The notes beneath the pieces are model-generated. The model was not told the origin of the DNA and searched no databases. It was given only the letters and a program-made list of their open reading frames with translations. 64,000 nucleotides of DNA from Corynebacterium minutissimum (lineage in GTDB: Bacteria; Actinomycetota; Actinomycetes; Mycobacteriales; Mycobacteriaceae): assembly GCF_000988205.1 (NCBI RefSeq), contig NZ_LAYQ01000016.1:1-64000 (forward strand), given 5' to 3'. The translations under genes and the position numbers were made by a program. Position 1 is the first letter of the stretch, and every line of letters starts with the position of its first letter. Below, piece by piece: positions 9,112-18,665 of this stretch.

Positions 9112-9143
9112 GGTGAGCAGCGCCAAGAATGACGCTGCTCACC
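9112..9143 (-). terminator. Hairpin downstream of pyc
   Basis: GGTGAGCAGCG (9112-9122) and CGCTGCTCACC (9133-9143) form an 11-bp perfect stem with a 10-nt loop, about 20 nt beyond the pyc stop on the minus strand. The following bases (GGTGGTTTCTG) have only a short T run, so it may work with the stronger hairpin at 8957-8988. Confidence 0.6.
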
Positions 9144-9165
9144 CATCCACGACCTAAGTCGACTT

Positions 9166-12100
9166 TTAGTTGATAACGGCGATGAGGTCGCCGCCCTCCA
9201 CCTTGGTGGCGGCGCCAATGGCGACTCGCTCGATGGTGCCATCCTTGGTGGCGGAGATGGAGGCTTCCATCTTCATGGCCTCGATGACGGCGATCTGGTC
9301 GCCGGCCTTGACCTCGTCGCCAGGCTTGGCGGTCGGGTTCACCACGCCGGCAAACGGTGCGGCCACGTGGCCTTCGTTAGACGGGTCAGCCTTCTCCACG
9401 GTGGCGACGGTAGACTCGACGTTGTTGTCGCGCACCTTGAGCGGGCGGATCTGGCCGTTGACGTTGAGCACGACGTTGCGGATGCCTTTCTCGTCCGGCT
9501 CGCCCATCGCGTCAAGACGCAAGGTAATGGGCTTGAGATCTGCACGGTCGTTGGAGCCCTCCGGGAAGTGGTGAACAATGTAGTCCTTACCTTCTTCCAG
9601 ACCGTAGAAGAAGACGGTGTCCGTCAGCGCCTCGGTGTTGCCGTAGGTGCGGCGGAACTCGTTGAACTCTTCGAACTGCTTCGGGAAGAGCAGGCGGTTG
9701 AGGGAAGCACGGCGCTCGGTGGAATCATCCGAAGTCAGGTGTGCCTTCTCCTCTTCAGGGACGGGCTTGACGGTGACGTCGCCAGGCGCGCGGCCCTCCA
9801 GGACCTTGTCGCGCAGCGGCGGCCAGCCACCCGGAGGCGTACCGAGCTCACCGCGCAGGAAGGCGATGACGGAATCCGGGATGTCGTACTTGGTGGGGTT
9901 GGCCTCGAAGTCAGCTGGGTCCACGCCAGCACCCACGAGGTGCAGGGCGAGGTCACCAACCACCTTGGAGGACGGGGTCACCTTGGTCGGGCGGCCGAGC
10001 ATCTCATTCACCGCAGCGTAGGTGTCCTCGATGATTTCGAAGCGGTCCTCCAAGCCCAGCGCGGTAGCCTGTGCGCGCAGGTTGGACAGCTGTCCACCCG
10101 GAATCTCGTGGCGGTACACGCGGCCGGTCGGGCCAGGAATTCCCTTCTCGAACGGATGGTAGAGCTGACGCACTGCCTCCCAGTAGGGCTCCAAGTCGGA
10201 GACTGCCTTGAGGGAGATACCGGTGTCACGCGAAGAGTTCGAGAACGCCGCGATGATGGCGGACAGCGAAGGCTGAGAGGTGGTTCCCGCCAGCGGTGCG
10301 GAGGCGCCGTCGACGATGTCGGCACCAGAAAGCGCTGCCGCGTAGTAGGTAGCCAACTGGCCACCGGCGGTGTCGTGCGTGTGCACGTGAACCGGCAGGT
10401 CGAATTCCTTGCGCAGAGCCATAACCAGCTTGGATGCGGACTCCGGACGCAGCAGGCCCGCCATGTCCTTGATAGCCAGGACGTGGGCGCCGGTGTTGAC
10501 GATCTCTTCGGCCAGCTTGAGGTAGTAATCCAGCGTGTAGAGCTTCTCATCCGGGGAGCACATGTCACCGGAGTAGGCCATGGCAACCTCGGCCACGGTG
10601 GTGTTGGTCTCCAGGACGGCGTCGATAGCCGGGCGCATCTGGGTGACGTCGTTCAGCGCATCAAAGATGCGGAAGACATCCACGCCGGACTTGGCAGCCT
10701 CCTGCACGAAGCCGGTGCACACATCGTTGGAGTACGGCGAGTAGCCCACGGTGTTGCGGCCGCGCAGCAGCATCTGGATGTTCTGGTTCGGCATGGCCTC
10801 ACGCAGCAGATCCAGGCGGACCCAGGGGTCCTCCTTGAGGAAGCGCATGGCCACGTCGTAGGTGGCGCCACCCCATGCCTCCACGGAATAGAGCTCAGGG
10901 GTCATGCGGGCCACGGCTTCCGCCGCGGTGACCAGAGCAGTGCCGCGTACGCGGGTGGCCAGCAGGGACTGGTGAGCATCGCGGAAAGTGGTATCGGTGA
11001 CCGCCAGAGCGTCCTGCTTGCGGATCTTCTCCGCCCACTTCTTCGGGCCCAGCTCCAGCAAGTCGTCGCGGGAACCGCGCGGCAGATCGGAGTTAAAGTC
11101 CAGATCCGGCAGCTTATCGAAGGGGCGCAGGGTGGTCGGGCGCTCGCCATTCGGCTTGTTGACGGTCACGTCAGCGATGTAATCGATGATGCGGCCAGAT
11201 TCGTCCACGGCCGGCGGGGCCTTCAGCAGGTCCGGGTGCTCCGGAATGAAGCTGGTGTCCACGCGGGTGTTGACGAAGTCCGGCTCGCGCAGCAGAGCGC
11301 GCAAGAAACCGATGTTGGTGGCCACGCCGGCCACGGTGAACTCGTTGAGCGCGCGCTGCGCACGGGCCACGGCTTGTTCAAAGTTGACACCGCGGCAGGT
11401 CATCTTCACCAGCAGGGAGTCGAAGTTCGGCGAGATCTCCGCACCGACGGCCGTTGCACCGTCGAGACGCACGCCCGCGCCGCCCGGCGAGCGGTACTGG
11501 GTCAGCGTGCCGGTATCCGGGCGGAAGCCGTTGGAGGGGTCCTCAGTGGTGATACGGCACTGCAGCGCCGCACCGGTGATGTGGATATCCTCCTGCTTGA
11601 GGCCCAGCTCCTCTAGGGAGAGGCCCGCGGCAATCTGCATCTGGGACTTCACGATGTCAACGCCCGTGACCTCCTCGGTCACGGTGTGCTCGACCTGCAC
11701 GCGCGGGTTCATCTCGATGAAGACGTGGTTGCCCTTTTCATCGACGAGGAACTCGACGGTACCGGCGCCTTCGTAGTTAATGTGCTCGCAGAACTTCACG
11801 GCGTCGGCGCAGATGCGGTCACGCAGCTCCGGGTCCAGCGTCGGCGCCGGAGCGATCTCCACGACCTTCTGGTGGCGGCGCTGCACGGAGCAGTCGCGCT
11901 CATACAGGTGCATGACGTTGCCCTGGGAGTCAGCCAGAATCTGCACCTCGATGTGCTGCGGGCGAATGACCGCGGTCTCAAGGTAGACGTGGCCGTCACC
12001 GAAGGCGGCCTCTGCCTCGCGCGACGCCTCAGCGCACTTGGTCTTCAGCTCGGCCTCGTTCTCGATGAAGCGCATGCCGCGGCCACCGCCGCCGGCCACT

Positions 12101-12597
12101 GCCTTCACGAAGACGGGGAACTCAAAGTCCTTGGCGTATTCCGCCAGTTCGTCGACGTCCGTCGAGGGCTTCGAGTCCTTCAGAGTCGGCAAACCCGCCT
12201 CCTCGGCCGCAGCCACTGCCGCGGCCTTATCACCGGTCAGGTCCAAGGTCTCCGCAGTGGGGCCGATGAATTTAATGCCGTTGTCACGGCACGCGCGGGC
12301 CAAATCAGCGCGCTCCGAGAGGAAGCCATAACCCGGGTAAATGGCATCCGCACCGGACTTCTTGGCGGCGCGAATAACCTCGTCGATATCGAGATAAGCC
12401 TTAACCGGCTGCCCCTCAGTACCAATGCGCACGGCCTCGTCCGCGAAGGCGCGGTGGAAGGAGTTGCGGTCTTCCTTGGGGTAAATTGCAACGGTCTTGG
12501 AACCGACCTCAAAGGCGGCGCGGAAGGCACGCACGGCAATCTCACCGCGGTTGGCCACCAAGATCTTAGAGAAGGACTTGTGGGCGGTATCAGACAC
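9166..12597 (-). CDS. pyc: Pyruvate carboxylase
   Basis: A 1143-residue single-chain pyruvate carboxylase, the anaplerotic enzyme making oxaloacetate from pyruvate. Domains in order: biotin carboxylase ([44 protein letters not shown]), carboxyltransferase (TDTTFRDAHQSLLATRVR, RIFDALNDV, HVHTHDTAGGQ), the PYC linker and the C-terminal biotinyl domain with EAMKMEA (Lys1109). It is close to the C. glutamicum enzyme throughout. GTG 12597 is the preferred start (VSDTAHKSFSKILVANRGE) with GAAAGGA about 8 nt upstream; the frame is open further up. Transcription is alone, toward the repeat-rich spacer. Together with ppc it gives this organism both C3-carboxylating routes. Confidence 0.97.
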   Translation of the reverse strand: MSDTAHKSFSKILVANRGEIAVRAFRAAFEVGSKTVAIYPKEDRNSFHRAFADEAVRIGTEGQPVKAYLDIDEVIRAAKKSGADAIYPGYGFLSERADLARACRDNGIKFIGPTAETLDLTGDKAAAVAAAEEAGLPTLKDSKPSTDVDELAEYAKDFEFPVFVKAVAGGGGRGMRFIENEAELKTKCAEASREAEAAFGDGHVYLETAVIRPQHIEVQILADSQGNVMHLYERDCSVQRRHQKVVEIAPAPTLDPELRDRICADAVKFCEHINYEGAGTVEFLVDEKGNHVFIEMNPRVQVEHTVTEEVTGVDIVKSQMQIAAGLSLEELGLKQEDIHITGAALQCRITTEDPSNGFRPDTGTLTQYRSPGGAGVRLDGATAVGAEISPNFDSLLVKMTCRGVNFEQAVARAQRALNEFTVAGVATNIGFLRALLREPDFVNTRVDTSFIPEHPDLLKAPPAVDESGRIIDYIADVTVNKPNGERPTTLRPFDKLPDLDFNSDLPRGSRDDLLELGPKKWAEKIRKQDALAVTDTTFRDAHQSLLATRVRGTALVTAAEAVARMTPELYSVEAWGGATYDVAMRFLKEDPWVRLDLLREAMPNQNIQMLLRGRNTVGYSPYSNDVCTGFVQEAAKSGVDVFRIFDALNDVTQMRPAIDAVLETNTTVAEVAMAYSGDMCSPDEKLYTLDYYLKLAEEIVNTGAHVLAIKDMAGLLRPESASKLVMALRKEFDLPVHVHTHDTAGGQLATYYAAALSGADIVDGASAPLAGTTSQPSLSAIIAAFSNSSRDTGISLKAVSDLEPYWEAVRQLYHPFEKGIPGPTGRVYRHEIPGGQLSNLRAQATALGLEDRFEIIEDTYAAVNEMLGRPTKVTPSSKVVGDLALHLVGAGVDPADFEANPTKYDIPDSVIAFLRGELGTPPGGWPPLRDKVLEGRAPGDVTVKPVPEEEKAHLTSDDSTERRASLNRLLFPKQFEEFNEFRRTYGNTEALTDTVFFYGLEEGKDYIVHHFPEGSNDRADLKPITLRLDAMGEPDEKGIRNVVLNVNGQIRPLKVRDNNVESTVATVEKADPSNEGHVAAPFAGVVNPTAKPGDEVKAGDQIAVIEAMKMEASISATKDGTIERVAIGAATKVEGGDLIAVIN

Positions 12598-12725
12598 TAG
12601 GAGTGATCCTTTCAGATAGGAACAATACGAAGACAAGGATAGTGTCCGAGGCGACAACGCGGGCGAGAATCGACATATAGGTCAACAGAAATCCACACGC
12701 TGCACATAAGTCGGACAAAGAAGAA

Positions 12726-12761
12726 ACCAGCGCACAGGAAGAAAGTTTCGTGCGCTGGTTG
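12726..12761 (-). terminator. Terminator of the prp operon
   Basis: AACCAGCGCAC (12726-12736) pairs with GTGCGCTGGTT (12751-12761) over 11 bp. On the minus strand the stem is followed by TCTTCTTTGTC, and it lies 23 nt beyond the prpC stop. Confidence 0.75.
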
Positions 12762-12784
12762 TGCTCTGATTAGTTCCGCTTCTC

Positions 12785-13933
12785 TTAGATCTGCTTCGGC
12801 GGAACGGAGCGCTGCTCCTTGCCGTTGTAGGCAGACAGCGGGCGGATGAGGGAGTTGTTCTCGTTCTGCTCCACGATGTGTGCGGTCCAGCCGGTGATGC
12901 GGGCCATCACGAAGATCGGGGTGAAGAACTCGATGTCGAAGCCCAGGATGTGGTACGCAGGGCCAGCCGGGAAGTCCAGGTTCGGCTGAATCTTAATGGA
13001 GGTGTTCTCGTACATGGTCTTCGCCATGTTTTCGTACATCTCCACCCACTGCTCCTGGCCGTGGTCCTTGGCCAGCTCGCGGAAGGCGGCCTCCATGGTC
13101 GGCACACGGGAGTCACCGTTCTTGTAGACGCGGTGGCCGAAGCCCATGACGAGCTCCTTGTTCTTGAGCTTGTTCAGGGTCCACTCCTCCGCCTTGGCCG
13201 AGTCACCGACCTCCAGGAAGTTCTTCATCACGGCCTCGTTAGCGCCACCGTGCAGCGGGCCCTTCAGGGCGCCGATAGCTGCGGTAACCGCGGAGTAGGT
13301 ATCGGACATCGTGGAGGTCACCACGCGGGCAGCGAAGGTGGAGGCATTGAAGGAGTGCTCGGCGTAGAGGATGAGGGACTTATCAAAGGCCTCGATATCG
13401 GAGCGCGACAGGGCCGGCGAGCCTTCCTCTTCGCCAAAGACCATCCACAGGAAGTTCTCCGCAAAGCCCTTCTTGCGGGAAGGCTCGATGTACCCCTCAC
13501 CGCGGCGACGGCGGATGTCGAGTGCAACGATGGTCGGCAGCTTCGCCATGAGCTCCAGCGCGGTGCGACGGATGTGCTCGGAATCCTTGGTGTACTCCTC
13601 CGGGTCCTGGGAGCCGATGAAGGAGACCGCGGTGCGCAGAACGTCCATCGGGTGGCAGGACTTCGGCATGGAGGTGATCAGGTCGATGAGGTGGCGGTCC
13701 AGGTGGCGCAGCGCCTTCTCACGAGCGGAGAAGCGGACCAGCTCATCCTGGGTCGGCAGCTCGCCGTTCCACAGCAGGTAAGCAACCTCCTCGAAGGAGC
13801 AGTAGCGGGCCAGCTCCTGCACCGGGTAGCCACGGTAGGTCAGGGAGTTGGTCTCCGGGACAACCTTGGACACGGCGGTCTCGTCGACGACAACGCCGTA
13901 CAGGCCCTTGCGGATCTCTGGGGTTTCAGACAT
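12785..13933 (-). CDS. prpC: 2-methylcitrate synthase
   Basis: A 382-residue citrate-synthase-family enzyme that condenses propionyl-CoA with oxaloacetate, the first step of the methylcitrate cycle. Visible: IRKGLYGVVVDETAVS and LTYRGYPVQELA at the start, the active-site stretches GPLHGGANEAV and MGFGHRVYKNGDSRV (catalytic His residues), and the C-terminal GWTAHIVEQ-x-NNSLIRP. Its position as last gene of prpD-prpB-prpC, and its N-terminus, favour methylcitrate over citrate synthase. Spacing from prpB is 51 bp. Confidence 0.94.
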   Translation of the reverse strand: MSETPEIRKGLYGVVVDETAVSKVVPETNSLTYRGYPVQELARYCSFEEVAYLLWNGELPTQDELVRFSAREKALRHLDRHLIDLITSMPKSCHPMDVLRTAVSFIGSQDPEEYTKDSEHIRRTALELMAKLPTIVALDIRRRRGEGYIEPSRKKGFAENFLWMVFGEEEGSPALSRSDIEAFDKSLILYAEHSFNASTFAARVVTSTMSDTYSAVTAAIGALKGPLHGGANEAVMKNFLEVGDSAKAEEWTLNKLKNKELVMGFGHRVYKNGDSRVPTMEAAFRELAKDHGQEQWVEMYENMAKTMYENTSIKIQPNLDFPAGPAYHILGFDIEFFTPIFVMARITGWTAHIVEQNENNSLIRPLSAYNGKEQRSVPPKQI

Positions 13934-13984
13934 GGTGTTTTTCTCCTTTTATAGGGGTCTAGATTGAGTTCTAGGCCGTGGGGT

Positions 13985-14917
13985 TTAGTCAAAGGTGGGC
14001 TTGTAGCTGTCCTTGGAGTAGGTGAACACGCTCTGGTCGAAGGCGTTGTACTCGTCGTAGCGCACCAGCTCATACAGGCGGGAGCGGTGCTGCATGCGGT
14101 CGAGCCATTCCTCGGATTGCAGGCCGGTTTCCTGCATGTCGCGGAGGAATTCTTCGGTAGCACCCATGGCCACGCGCAGGGTGGATACCGGCCAGATGAC
14201 GGCGTTATAGCCCAAGCCTTCGATGCGCTTGGCGGAAAGCAGCTCGGTCTTGCCGAACTCCGTCATGTTGGCCAGCAGCGGGGTGTCCACGGCGGCGCGG
14301 AACTTTTCGAAGTCCTCCGGCGAGTAGAGGGCCTCGGTGAAGATGAGGTCCGCGCCGGCGTCGGCGTAGGCCTTGGCGCGCTCGATGGCTTCATCGATGC
14401 CGTGGATGCCGGCGGCATCGGTGCGGGCACAGATGATGAAGTTCTCATCGCGGCGCTCGTTGACGGCGGCGGTAATGCGGCGAACCATGAGATCCGTCGG
14501 CACCACTTCCTTGCCATCGAGGTGACCACAGCGTTTCGGGTTGACCTGGTCTTCCAGGTGGCAGCCGGCCAGGCCGGCGTCCTCCAGCGCGGCAACCGTG
14601 CGGGCGGCGGACATCGGTTCGCCGAAGCCGGTGTCGGCGTCGACAAGCACCGGCAGGTCCGTGGCGCGGGCGATGTGCCCGGCGCGCTGCGCTACCTCCG
14701 TGAGCGTGGTCAGGCCAATATCCGGCAGGCCCAAGTCATTGGCCAGCACCGCGCCGGAGACGTAGACGCCGCCGAAGCCGCCGATGTCCTGGATGAGCCG
14801 CGCGGTCAAAGGATTGAAAGCGCCCGGCAGCGTGGTGATTTCCGGTGCGTTCAGCGCCTCGCGGAAGCTCTTGCGCTTGTCGGCATTGCTGATAGTGGAG
14901 CCAAATAGGCCAGCCAT
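13985..14917 (-). CDS. prpB: 2-methylisocitrate lyase
   Basis: A 310-residue member of the PEP mutase/isocitrate lyase superfamily that splits 2-methylisocitrate into pyruvate and succinate. Signatures: LPGAFNPLTARLIQDIGG, VLVDADTGFGEP (Mg2+ site), and the catalytic loop around NPKRCGHLDGK with the lyase Cys. The ATG directly follows the prpD stop codon, so the two genes are translationally coupled. Confidence 0.95.
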   Translation of the reverse strand: MAGLFGSTISNADKRKSFREALNAPEITTLPGAFNPLTARLIQDIGGFGGVYVSGAVLANDLGLPDIGLTTLTEVAQRAGHIARATDLPVLVDADTGFGEPMSAARTVAALEDAGLAGCHLEDQVNPKRCGHLDGKEVVPTDLMVRRITAAVNERRDENFIICARTDAAGIHGIDEAIERAKAYADAGADLIFTEALYSPEDFEKFRAAVDTPLLANMTEFGKTELLSAKRIEGLGYNAVIWPVSTLRVAMGATEEFLRDMQETGLQSEEWLDRMQHRSRLYELVRYDEYNAFDQSVFTYSKDSYKPTFD

Positions 14918-16429
14918 TTAGAACAGTCCCTTCGGGGTCTCGGGTGCGGTAGCGATGGCCTCGTCGGTGAGGCGAACGTTGAGCTCGTTGAGGTCGGTGA
15001 GGTTCTCCAGGTTCTGGGCGGCAGCGAGGAAGCGCTCCTGCTCCTCCTCCGAGACCTTGCCGGCAGCCAGCTTCTTGAACTTGTTGATGTATTCCTCGCG
15101 GCCGAAGGGGCGGGCGCCGAGCGGGTGGGCGTCGGCCACCGCGCGCTCGTCCTCAATCACAGTGCCGTCCTTGAAGGTAATGACAGCCTTGCCGCCGAAG
15201 GCCTTCTCATCCAGGTCGTTGGAGTGGTAGCGGCGGGTCCACTCGGGGTCCTCGACGGTGGAGATCTTGTGCCACAGGTCGATGGTGTCCTGGCGGTGCT
15301 TGCGCTCATCGGAGTAGGAGGTCTCGTAGTCCCACTCGCCGTCTTGGAGGGCCACGGCGAAGATGTACATGATGGAGTGATCCAGGGTCTCGCGGGAGGC
15401 GTTCGGGTCCATCTTCTGCGGGTCGTTGGCGCCGGTACCGATGACGTAGTGGGTGTGGTGCGAGGTGTGCAGGACGATGGACTCGATGTCCTCGGTCTTC
15501 AGTCCCTTCTCCGCGAGCGTCTTCTTAAGTGCAAAGGCCATGTCGATCGGGGCCTGCGCCTGGTACTCCGCGGAGTGCTCCTTGGTGTAGGTATCCAGGA
15601 TGGCGCGCTTTTCCTCACCCTCCGCCGGCAGCGGAACGGTGTAGGTGCGCTCCGGGGAGTGGAGCATCCAGGCGATAAAGCCGTCCTCACCTTCCCAAAT
15701 CGGGGCTGGGGCGCCCTCGCCGCGCATGGAGCGATCCACTGCCTCGATGCCCATCTTGCCGGCAAAGGCCGGTGCATAAGCCTTCCAAGAGGAAATGAGA
15801 CCCTTGCGGGACTGGCGGGTAGCGGTGGTGGTGTGTAGCGCCTGGCCGATGGCCTGGTAGATGGTCTCGACGTCGAGGTTCAGCATGGTGCCGAGGCCCG
15901 CGGCGACGGAGGGGCCGAGGTGCGCCACGTGGTCGATCTTCCACTCGTGGAGGCAGATGCCCTTAACCAGGTTGACCTGGATTTCATAGCCGGTAGCCAG
16001 GCCGCGGATGAGGTCCTTGCCGGTCAGGCCCTTGTGCTGTGCCACGGCCAGAATCGGCGGGATGTTATCGCCCGGGTGGGAGTAATCGGCGGCGAGGAAA
16101 GTGTCATGGTAGTCCAGCTCGCGCACGGCAGTGCCGTTGGCTAGGGCTGCCCACTCGGCGGAGTATGCGCCGTCCACGCCGAAGATGGTGGCGCCTCCTT
16201 CCTGCACCGGGTGGGCCTGCGCAATAACGCGGGCGGAGGTAACCGGGCGGCGCGTTGCGGAAGCGACGGCCACGGAAGCGTTATCGATGATGCGGTTGAT
16301 GATCATCTCGGTGGTCTCGGCCGGAACCTCGACGGGATCGGCGGCTACCTTGGCGATCTTGTAGGCGAGGTGCTCTTCGATGGGGAAGTTCTCGGCGGAC
16401 TTGTGGGTACGTACTTCGTGGTTAATCAA
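14918..16429 (-). CDS. prpD: 2-methylcitrate dehydratase
   Basis: A 503-residue MmgE/PrpD family protein that dehydrates 2-methylcitrate. It opens [28 protein letters not shown], like the C. glutamicum enzyme, and includes [19 protein letters not shown] and [12 protein letters not shown]. The start is TTG 16429, because AGGAGGAG lies 7 nt upstream; longer in-frame extension would include the ribosome-binding site itself. It is the first gene of prpDBC, divergent from prpR. Confidence 0.93.
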   Translation of the reverse strand: MINHEVRTHKSAENFPIEEHLAYKIAKVAADPVEVPAETTEMIINRIIDNASVAVASATRRPVTSARVIAQAHPVQEGGATIFGVDGAYSAEWAALANGTAVRELDYHDTFLAADYSHPGDNIPPILAVAQHKGLTGKDLIRGLATGYEIQVNLVKGICLHEWKIDHVAHLGPSVAAGLGTMLNLDVETIYQAIGQALHTTTATRQSRKGLISSWKAYAPAFAGKMGIEAVDRSMRGEGAPAPIWEGEDGFIAWMLHSPERTYTVPLPAEGEEKRAILDTYTKEHSAEYQAQAPIDMAFALKKTLAEKGLKTEDIESIVLHTSHHTHYVIGTGANDPQKMDPNASRETLDHSIMYIFAVALQDGEWDYETSYSDERKHRQDTIDLWHKISTVEDPEWTRRYHSNDLDEKAFGGKAVITFKDGTVIEDERAVADAHPLGARPFGREEYINKFKKLAAGKVSEEEQERFLAAAQNLENLTDLNELNVRLTDEAIATAPETPKGLF

Positions 16430-16534
16430 AGGGGTTCTCCTCCTAGACAAGAACAACGATTGCGATAGGAATCACACTAACCCCAGCCCGTGCGCCCTGC
16501 CACATGTGTAAACTGTGACTATCTGTTGCAGGGA

Positions 16535-16551
16535 TTTGCGTTACTTGCAAA
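16535..16551. promoter_or_regulatory. Candidate PrpR/RamB-type operator
   Basis: TTTGCGTTACTTGCAAA is an inverted repeat (TTTGC-N7-GCAAA) in the prpD/prpR divergent spacer. TTTGCAAA-like sites are known for actinobacterial PrpR and for RamB, and the site overlaps the place where both promoters must lie. Binding itself is inference. Confidence 0.5.
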
Positions 16552-16598
16552 ACTTGTGGAATCCCCAGGCAGGAAGGCTTTTTAGGAGGAAACAGACG

Positions 16599-17906
16599 GT
16601 GACCAAGCACTACGCGGGGGCGAGAATCCACGCATTACGCAAGGAACGCCACCTCACGCAAGCCGCCATGGCGAAGCAGCTGGGGCTATCCACCAGCTAT
16701 CTCAATCAGTTGGAAAATGACCAGCGCCCGCTCACCGTCACCGTCCTCATGCAGCTGACCCAGCGCTTCGGTGTTGATGCCACCTACTTCGCTGGGGACC
16801 GTGACCTGCGTGCGCTCGCCGAGCTGCGCCAGCTCTTCCCCGAGGCCTCCGAAGCCACCCTCACCGACCTCAGCGGGCGCTTCCCCGAACTTCTGCCCCG
16901 GCTTGTCGACGCCGCCGCGCACACCCCCGCCGAACCCGGCCCCTTCGAAGCGGTCCGCGACTTCTTTTACGACGCGCACAACTACGTCCACAGTCTCGAC
17001 ATCGCCGCCGAGGAGCTTTCCGATTCGCTCGGGGACCGAGTTCTGCGCCGCGGTCGCTTGGCTTCCGTCCTGCAGGATGAGTTCGGTGTTACGACGCGAT
17101 TTTCCTCTTCGTCTCCGCGCCGACGCACCTTCCACAACCGGGAGCTGCACCTGCGCGCGGGCCTTACGGAATCCCAGCTGGTTTTTGAGATGGCCCTTCA
17201 GTACTGCCTGCTGGCCTACCCGGAGCACTGCGCGGAACTCGTCGCCGAATTACCGGGCGAGGAAGCACAGACTATTGGCACGCTGGGCCTCGCGCAGTAT
17301 TTTGCCGCCGCCGTGACCATGCCTTATACCCAGTTCCTCGCCACCGCGGAGGAAACGCGCTATGACATCGACGTCATCGCGACGGCCTTTGGCACTGGTT
17401 TCGAAACCACCGCGCAGCGCTTGGCGACGTTACAGCGACCCGGCCTCCAAGGTGTTCCCTTCTCCTTCATCCGCACCGACCGCGCGGGCAATATCTCCAA
17501 GCGCCAGTCCTCCACCGCTTTCCACTTCGCCCGCAGCGGCGGCTCCTGCCCATTGTGGGTGGTGCACCGCGCGTTTGAAACGCCCAACCGCATCACGCGC
17601 CAGGTGGCCTCGATGCCCGACGACCACACCTACCTGTGGATTGCGCGCTTCGTCCAAGGCCAGGCCCAGGCCTGGGGCACGCCACGCAAGGAATTCGTCG
17701 TGGGTTTAGGCTGCGATATCGCACAAGCGGATCGCGTGGTCTACGCGGACGCGCTCAACCTCTCCCCTTCCGAGGCGACCCCCATCGGCCCCGGCTGCGC
17801 CGCCTGCCCGCGCCCGGCGTGCCCGCAGCGCGCCTTCCCGCAGGCGGGCCGGCCCGTCAGCCTCGACCTCAATGCCACGCCGGTGACGGCTTACGCCACC
17901 TCGTAG
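16599..17906 (+). CDS. prpR: PrpR-type short-chain fatty acyl regulator
   Basis: A 435-residue XRE-family regulator: N-terminal helix-turn-helix (IHALRKERHLTQAAMAKQLG, then LSTSYLNQLENDQRPLT), a central ImmA/IrrE-like domain with FHNRELHLRAGLTESQ, and a C-terminal domain ending in a Cys cluster CAACPRPAC (residues about 408-416). Mycobacterial PrpR binds an iron-sulfur cluster and acyl-CoA through the equivalent region and activates prp genes. GTG 16599 has TAGGAGGA 8 nt upstream. Divergent placement from prpDBC supports local control of propionate catabolism in response to propionyl- or methylcitrate-cycle intermediates. Confidence 0.88.
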   Translation: MTKHYAGARIHALRKERHLTQAAMAKQLGLSTSYLNQLENDQRPLTVTVLMQLTQRFGVDATYFAGDRDLRALAELRQLFPEASEATLTDLSGRFPELLPRLVDAAAHTPAEPGPFEAVRDFFYDAHNYVHSLDIAAEELSDSLGDRVLRRGRLASVLQDEFGVTTRFSSSSPRRRTFHNRELHLRAGLTESQLVFEMALQYCLLAYPEHCAELVAELPGEEAQTIGTLGLAQYFAAAVTMPYTQFLATAEETRYDIDVIATAFGTGFETTAQRLATLQRPGLQGVPFSFIRTDRAGNISKRQSSTAFHFARSGGSCPLWVVHRAFETPNRITRQVASMPDDHTYLWIARFVQGQAQAWGTPRKEFVVGLGCDIAQADRVVYADALNLSPSEATPIGPGCAACPRPACPQRAFPQAGRPVSLDLNATPVTAYATS

Positions 17907-18030
17907 TTTTCATACCTTTCGCTTACGCATTCGAACCCGCCACGGCCATGTCCGCAGCGCCTGCCATGATGAACCTTGTTCGGCACCACGCCGAGTTCTC
18001 TTCACTCACCTACGCAGGAGGTTCTCTCTC

Positions 18031-18651
18031 ATGTCCAACCCTTATGCAGCTCCCCAGTTCTCCCCGGAGCCAACCCCAGAGCAGGCAGCACCGAAGAAAA
18101 AGAAGAAAGGCGGCTGCCTCAAGTGGGGCGCGGGTGCAATCGCGGTATTGGTGCTCGGCAGCGCCGCCCTCAATGCGGGTTCTGACGGCGATGACCCGAC
18201 CAACACCGCAGCATCGGAGCCAAGCACGAGTATCACGGCCGTCGATATCAACAACGCCGCAGCTGACGTGGAATCCGCCGCAGGCGATACCGGCAGCGAT
18301 GACAACGCCGTGCCCACAGAGCACAAGAATGCTCTGCGCGCGGCGAAGCGCTATGTGGACTTTTCTGCCTTCTCTGAGGCTAAGCTCTATGACCAGCTCA
18401 CGAGCGAATACGGCTCGCAATTCTCCCCGGAGGCGGCACAGTACGCCGTGGACACGGTAAATGCTGATTGGATGGCCGAAGCCGTCGAGGCAGCGGAAAA
18501 CTACCAGGAGATGATGCCGATGTCCGGCCCGGCGCTGCTCGATCAGCTCACCAGCGAGTACGGCGAGAAGTTCACCATGGAAGAAGCCCAGCATGCCGTG
18601 AGCACACTGGCTTATAAATCCGAGCCGAAGCTAAACCAGAGCCGGGTCTGA
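18031..18651 (+). CDS. Membrane-anchored protein with two Ltp (PF07553-like) repeats
   Basis: A 206-residue surface protein. Residues 1-30 are Pro/Lys-rich, followed by one membrane segment (about 30-50, WGAGAIAVLVLGSAALNAG), a Ser/Thr/Asp-rich stalk, and two copies of the Ltp module sharing QLTSEYG: KNALRAAKRYVDF to YAVDTV, and VEAAENYQEMMPMS to HAVSTL. The Cys at residue 29 precedes, not follows, the hydrophobic segment, so it is a membrane anchor and not a classical lipoprotein. Ltp proteins were first known from a Streptococcus prophage where they block phage DNA injection; many Gram-positive chromosomes carry copies of unknown role. The start has AGGAGG upstream. Confidence 0.78.
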   Translation: MSNPYAAPQFSPEPTPEQAAPKKKKKGGCLKWGAGAIAVLVLGSAALNAGSDGDDPTNTAASEPSTSITAVDINNAAADVESAAGDTGSDDNAVPTEHKNALRAAKRYVDFSAFSEAKLYDQLTSEYGSQFSPEAAQYAVDTVNADWMAEAVEAAENYQEMMPMSGPALLDQLTSEYGEKFTMEEAQHAVSTLAYKSEPKLNQSRV

Positions 18652-18665
18652 TTTACTCGCGGTCG

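Larger units (their letters stand above)
8764..9161. repeat. Pair of ~44-bp imperfect direct repeats
   Basis: Sequence at 8764-8807 and 9118-9161 begins identically (CAGCGCCAAGA) and ends CCTAGGTCG or CCTAAGTCG; I count 9 mismatches in 44 positions. The second copy abuts the pyc stop codon and contains its hairpin. The duplication brackets a 310-bp repeat-rich spacer with no credible gene. Confidence 0.6.

Noticed and set aside
9367..11616. Long (749-codon) plus-strand open frame opposite pyc
   Set aside because: Antisense shadow of pyc in high-GC DNA; pyc itself matches its family over the whole length.
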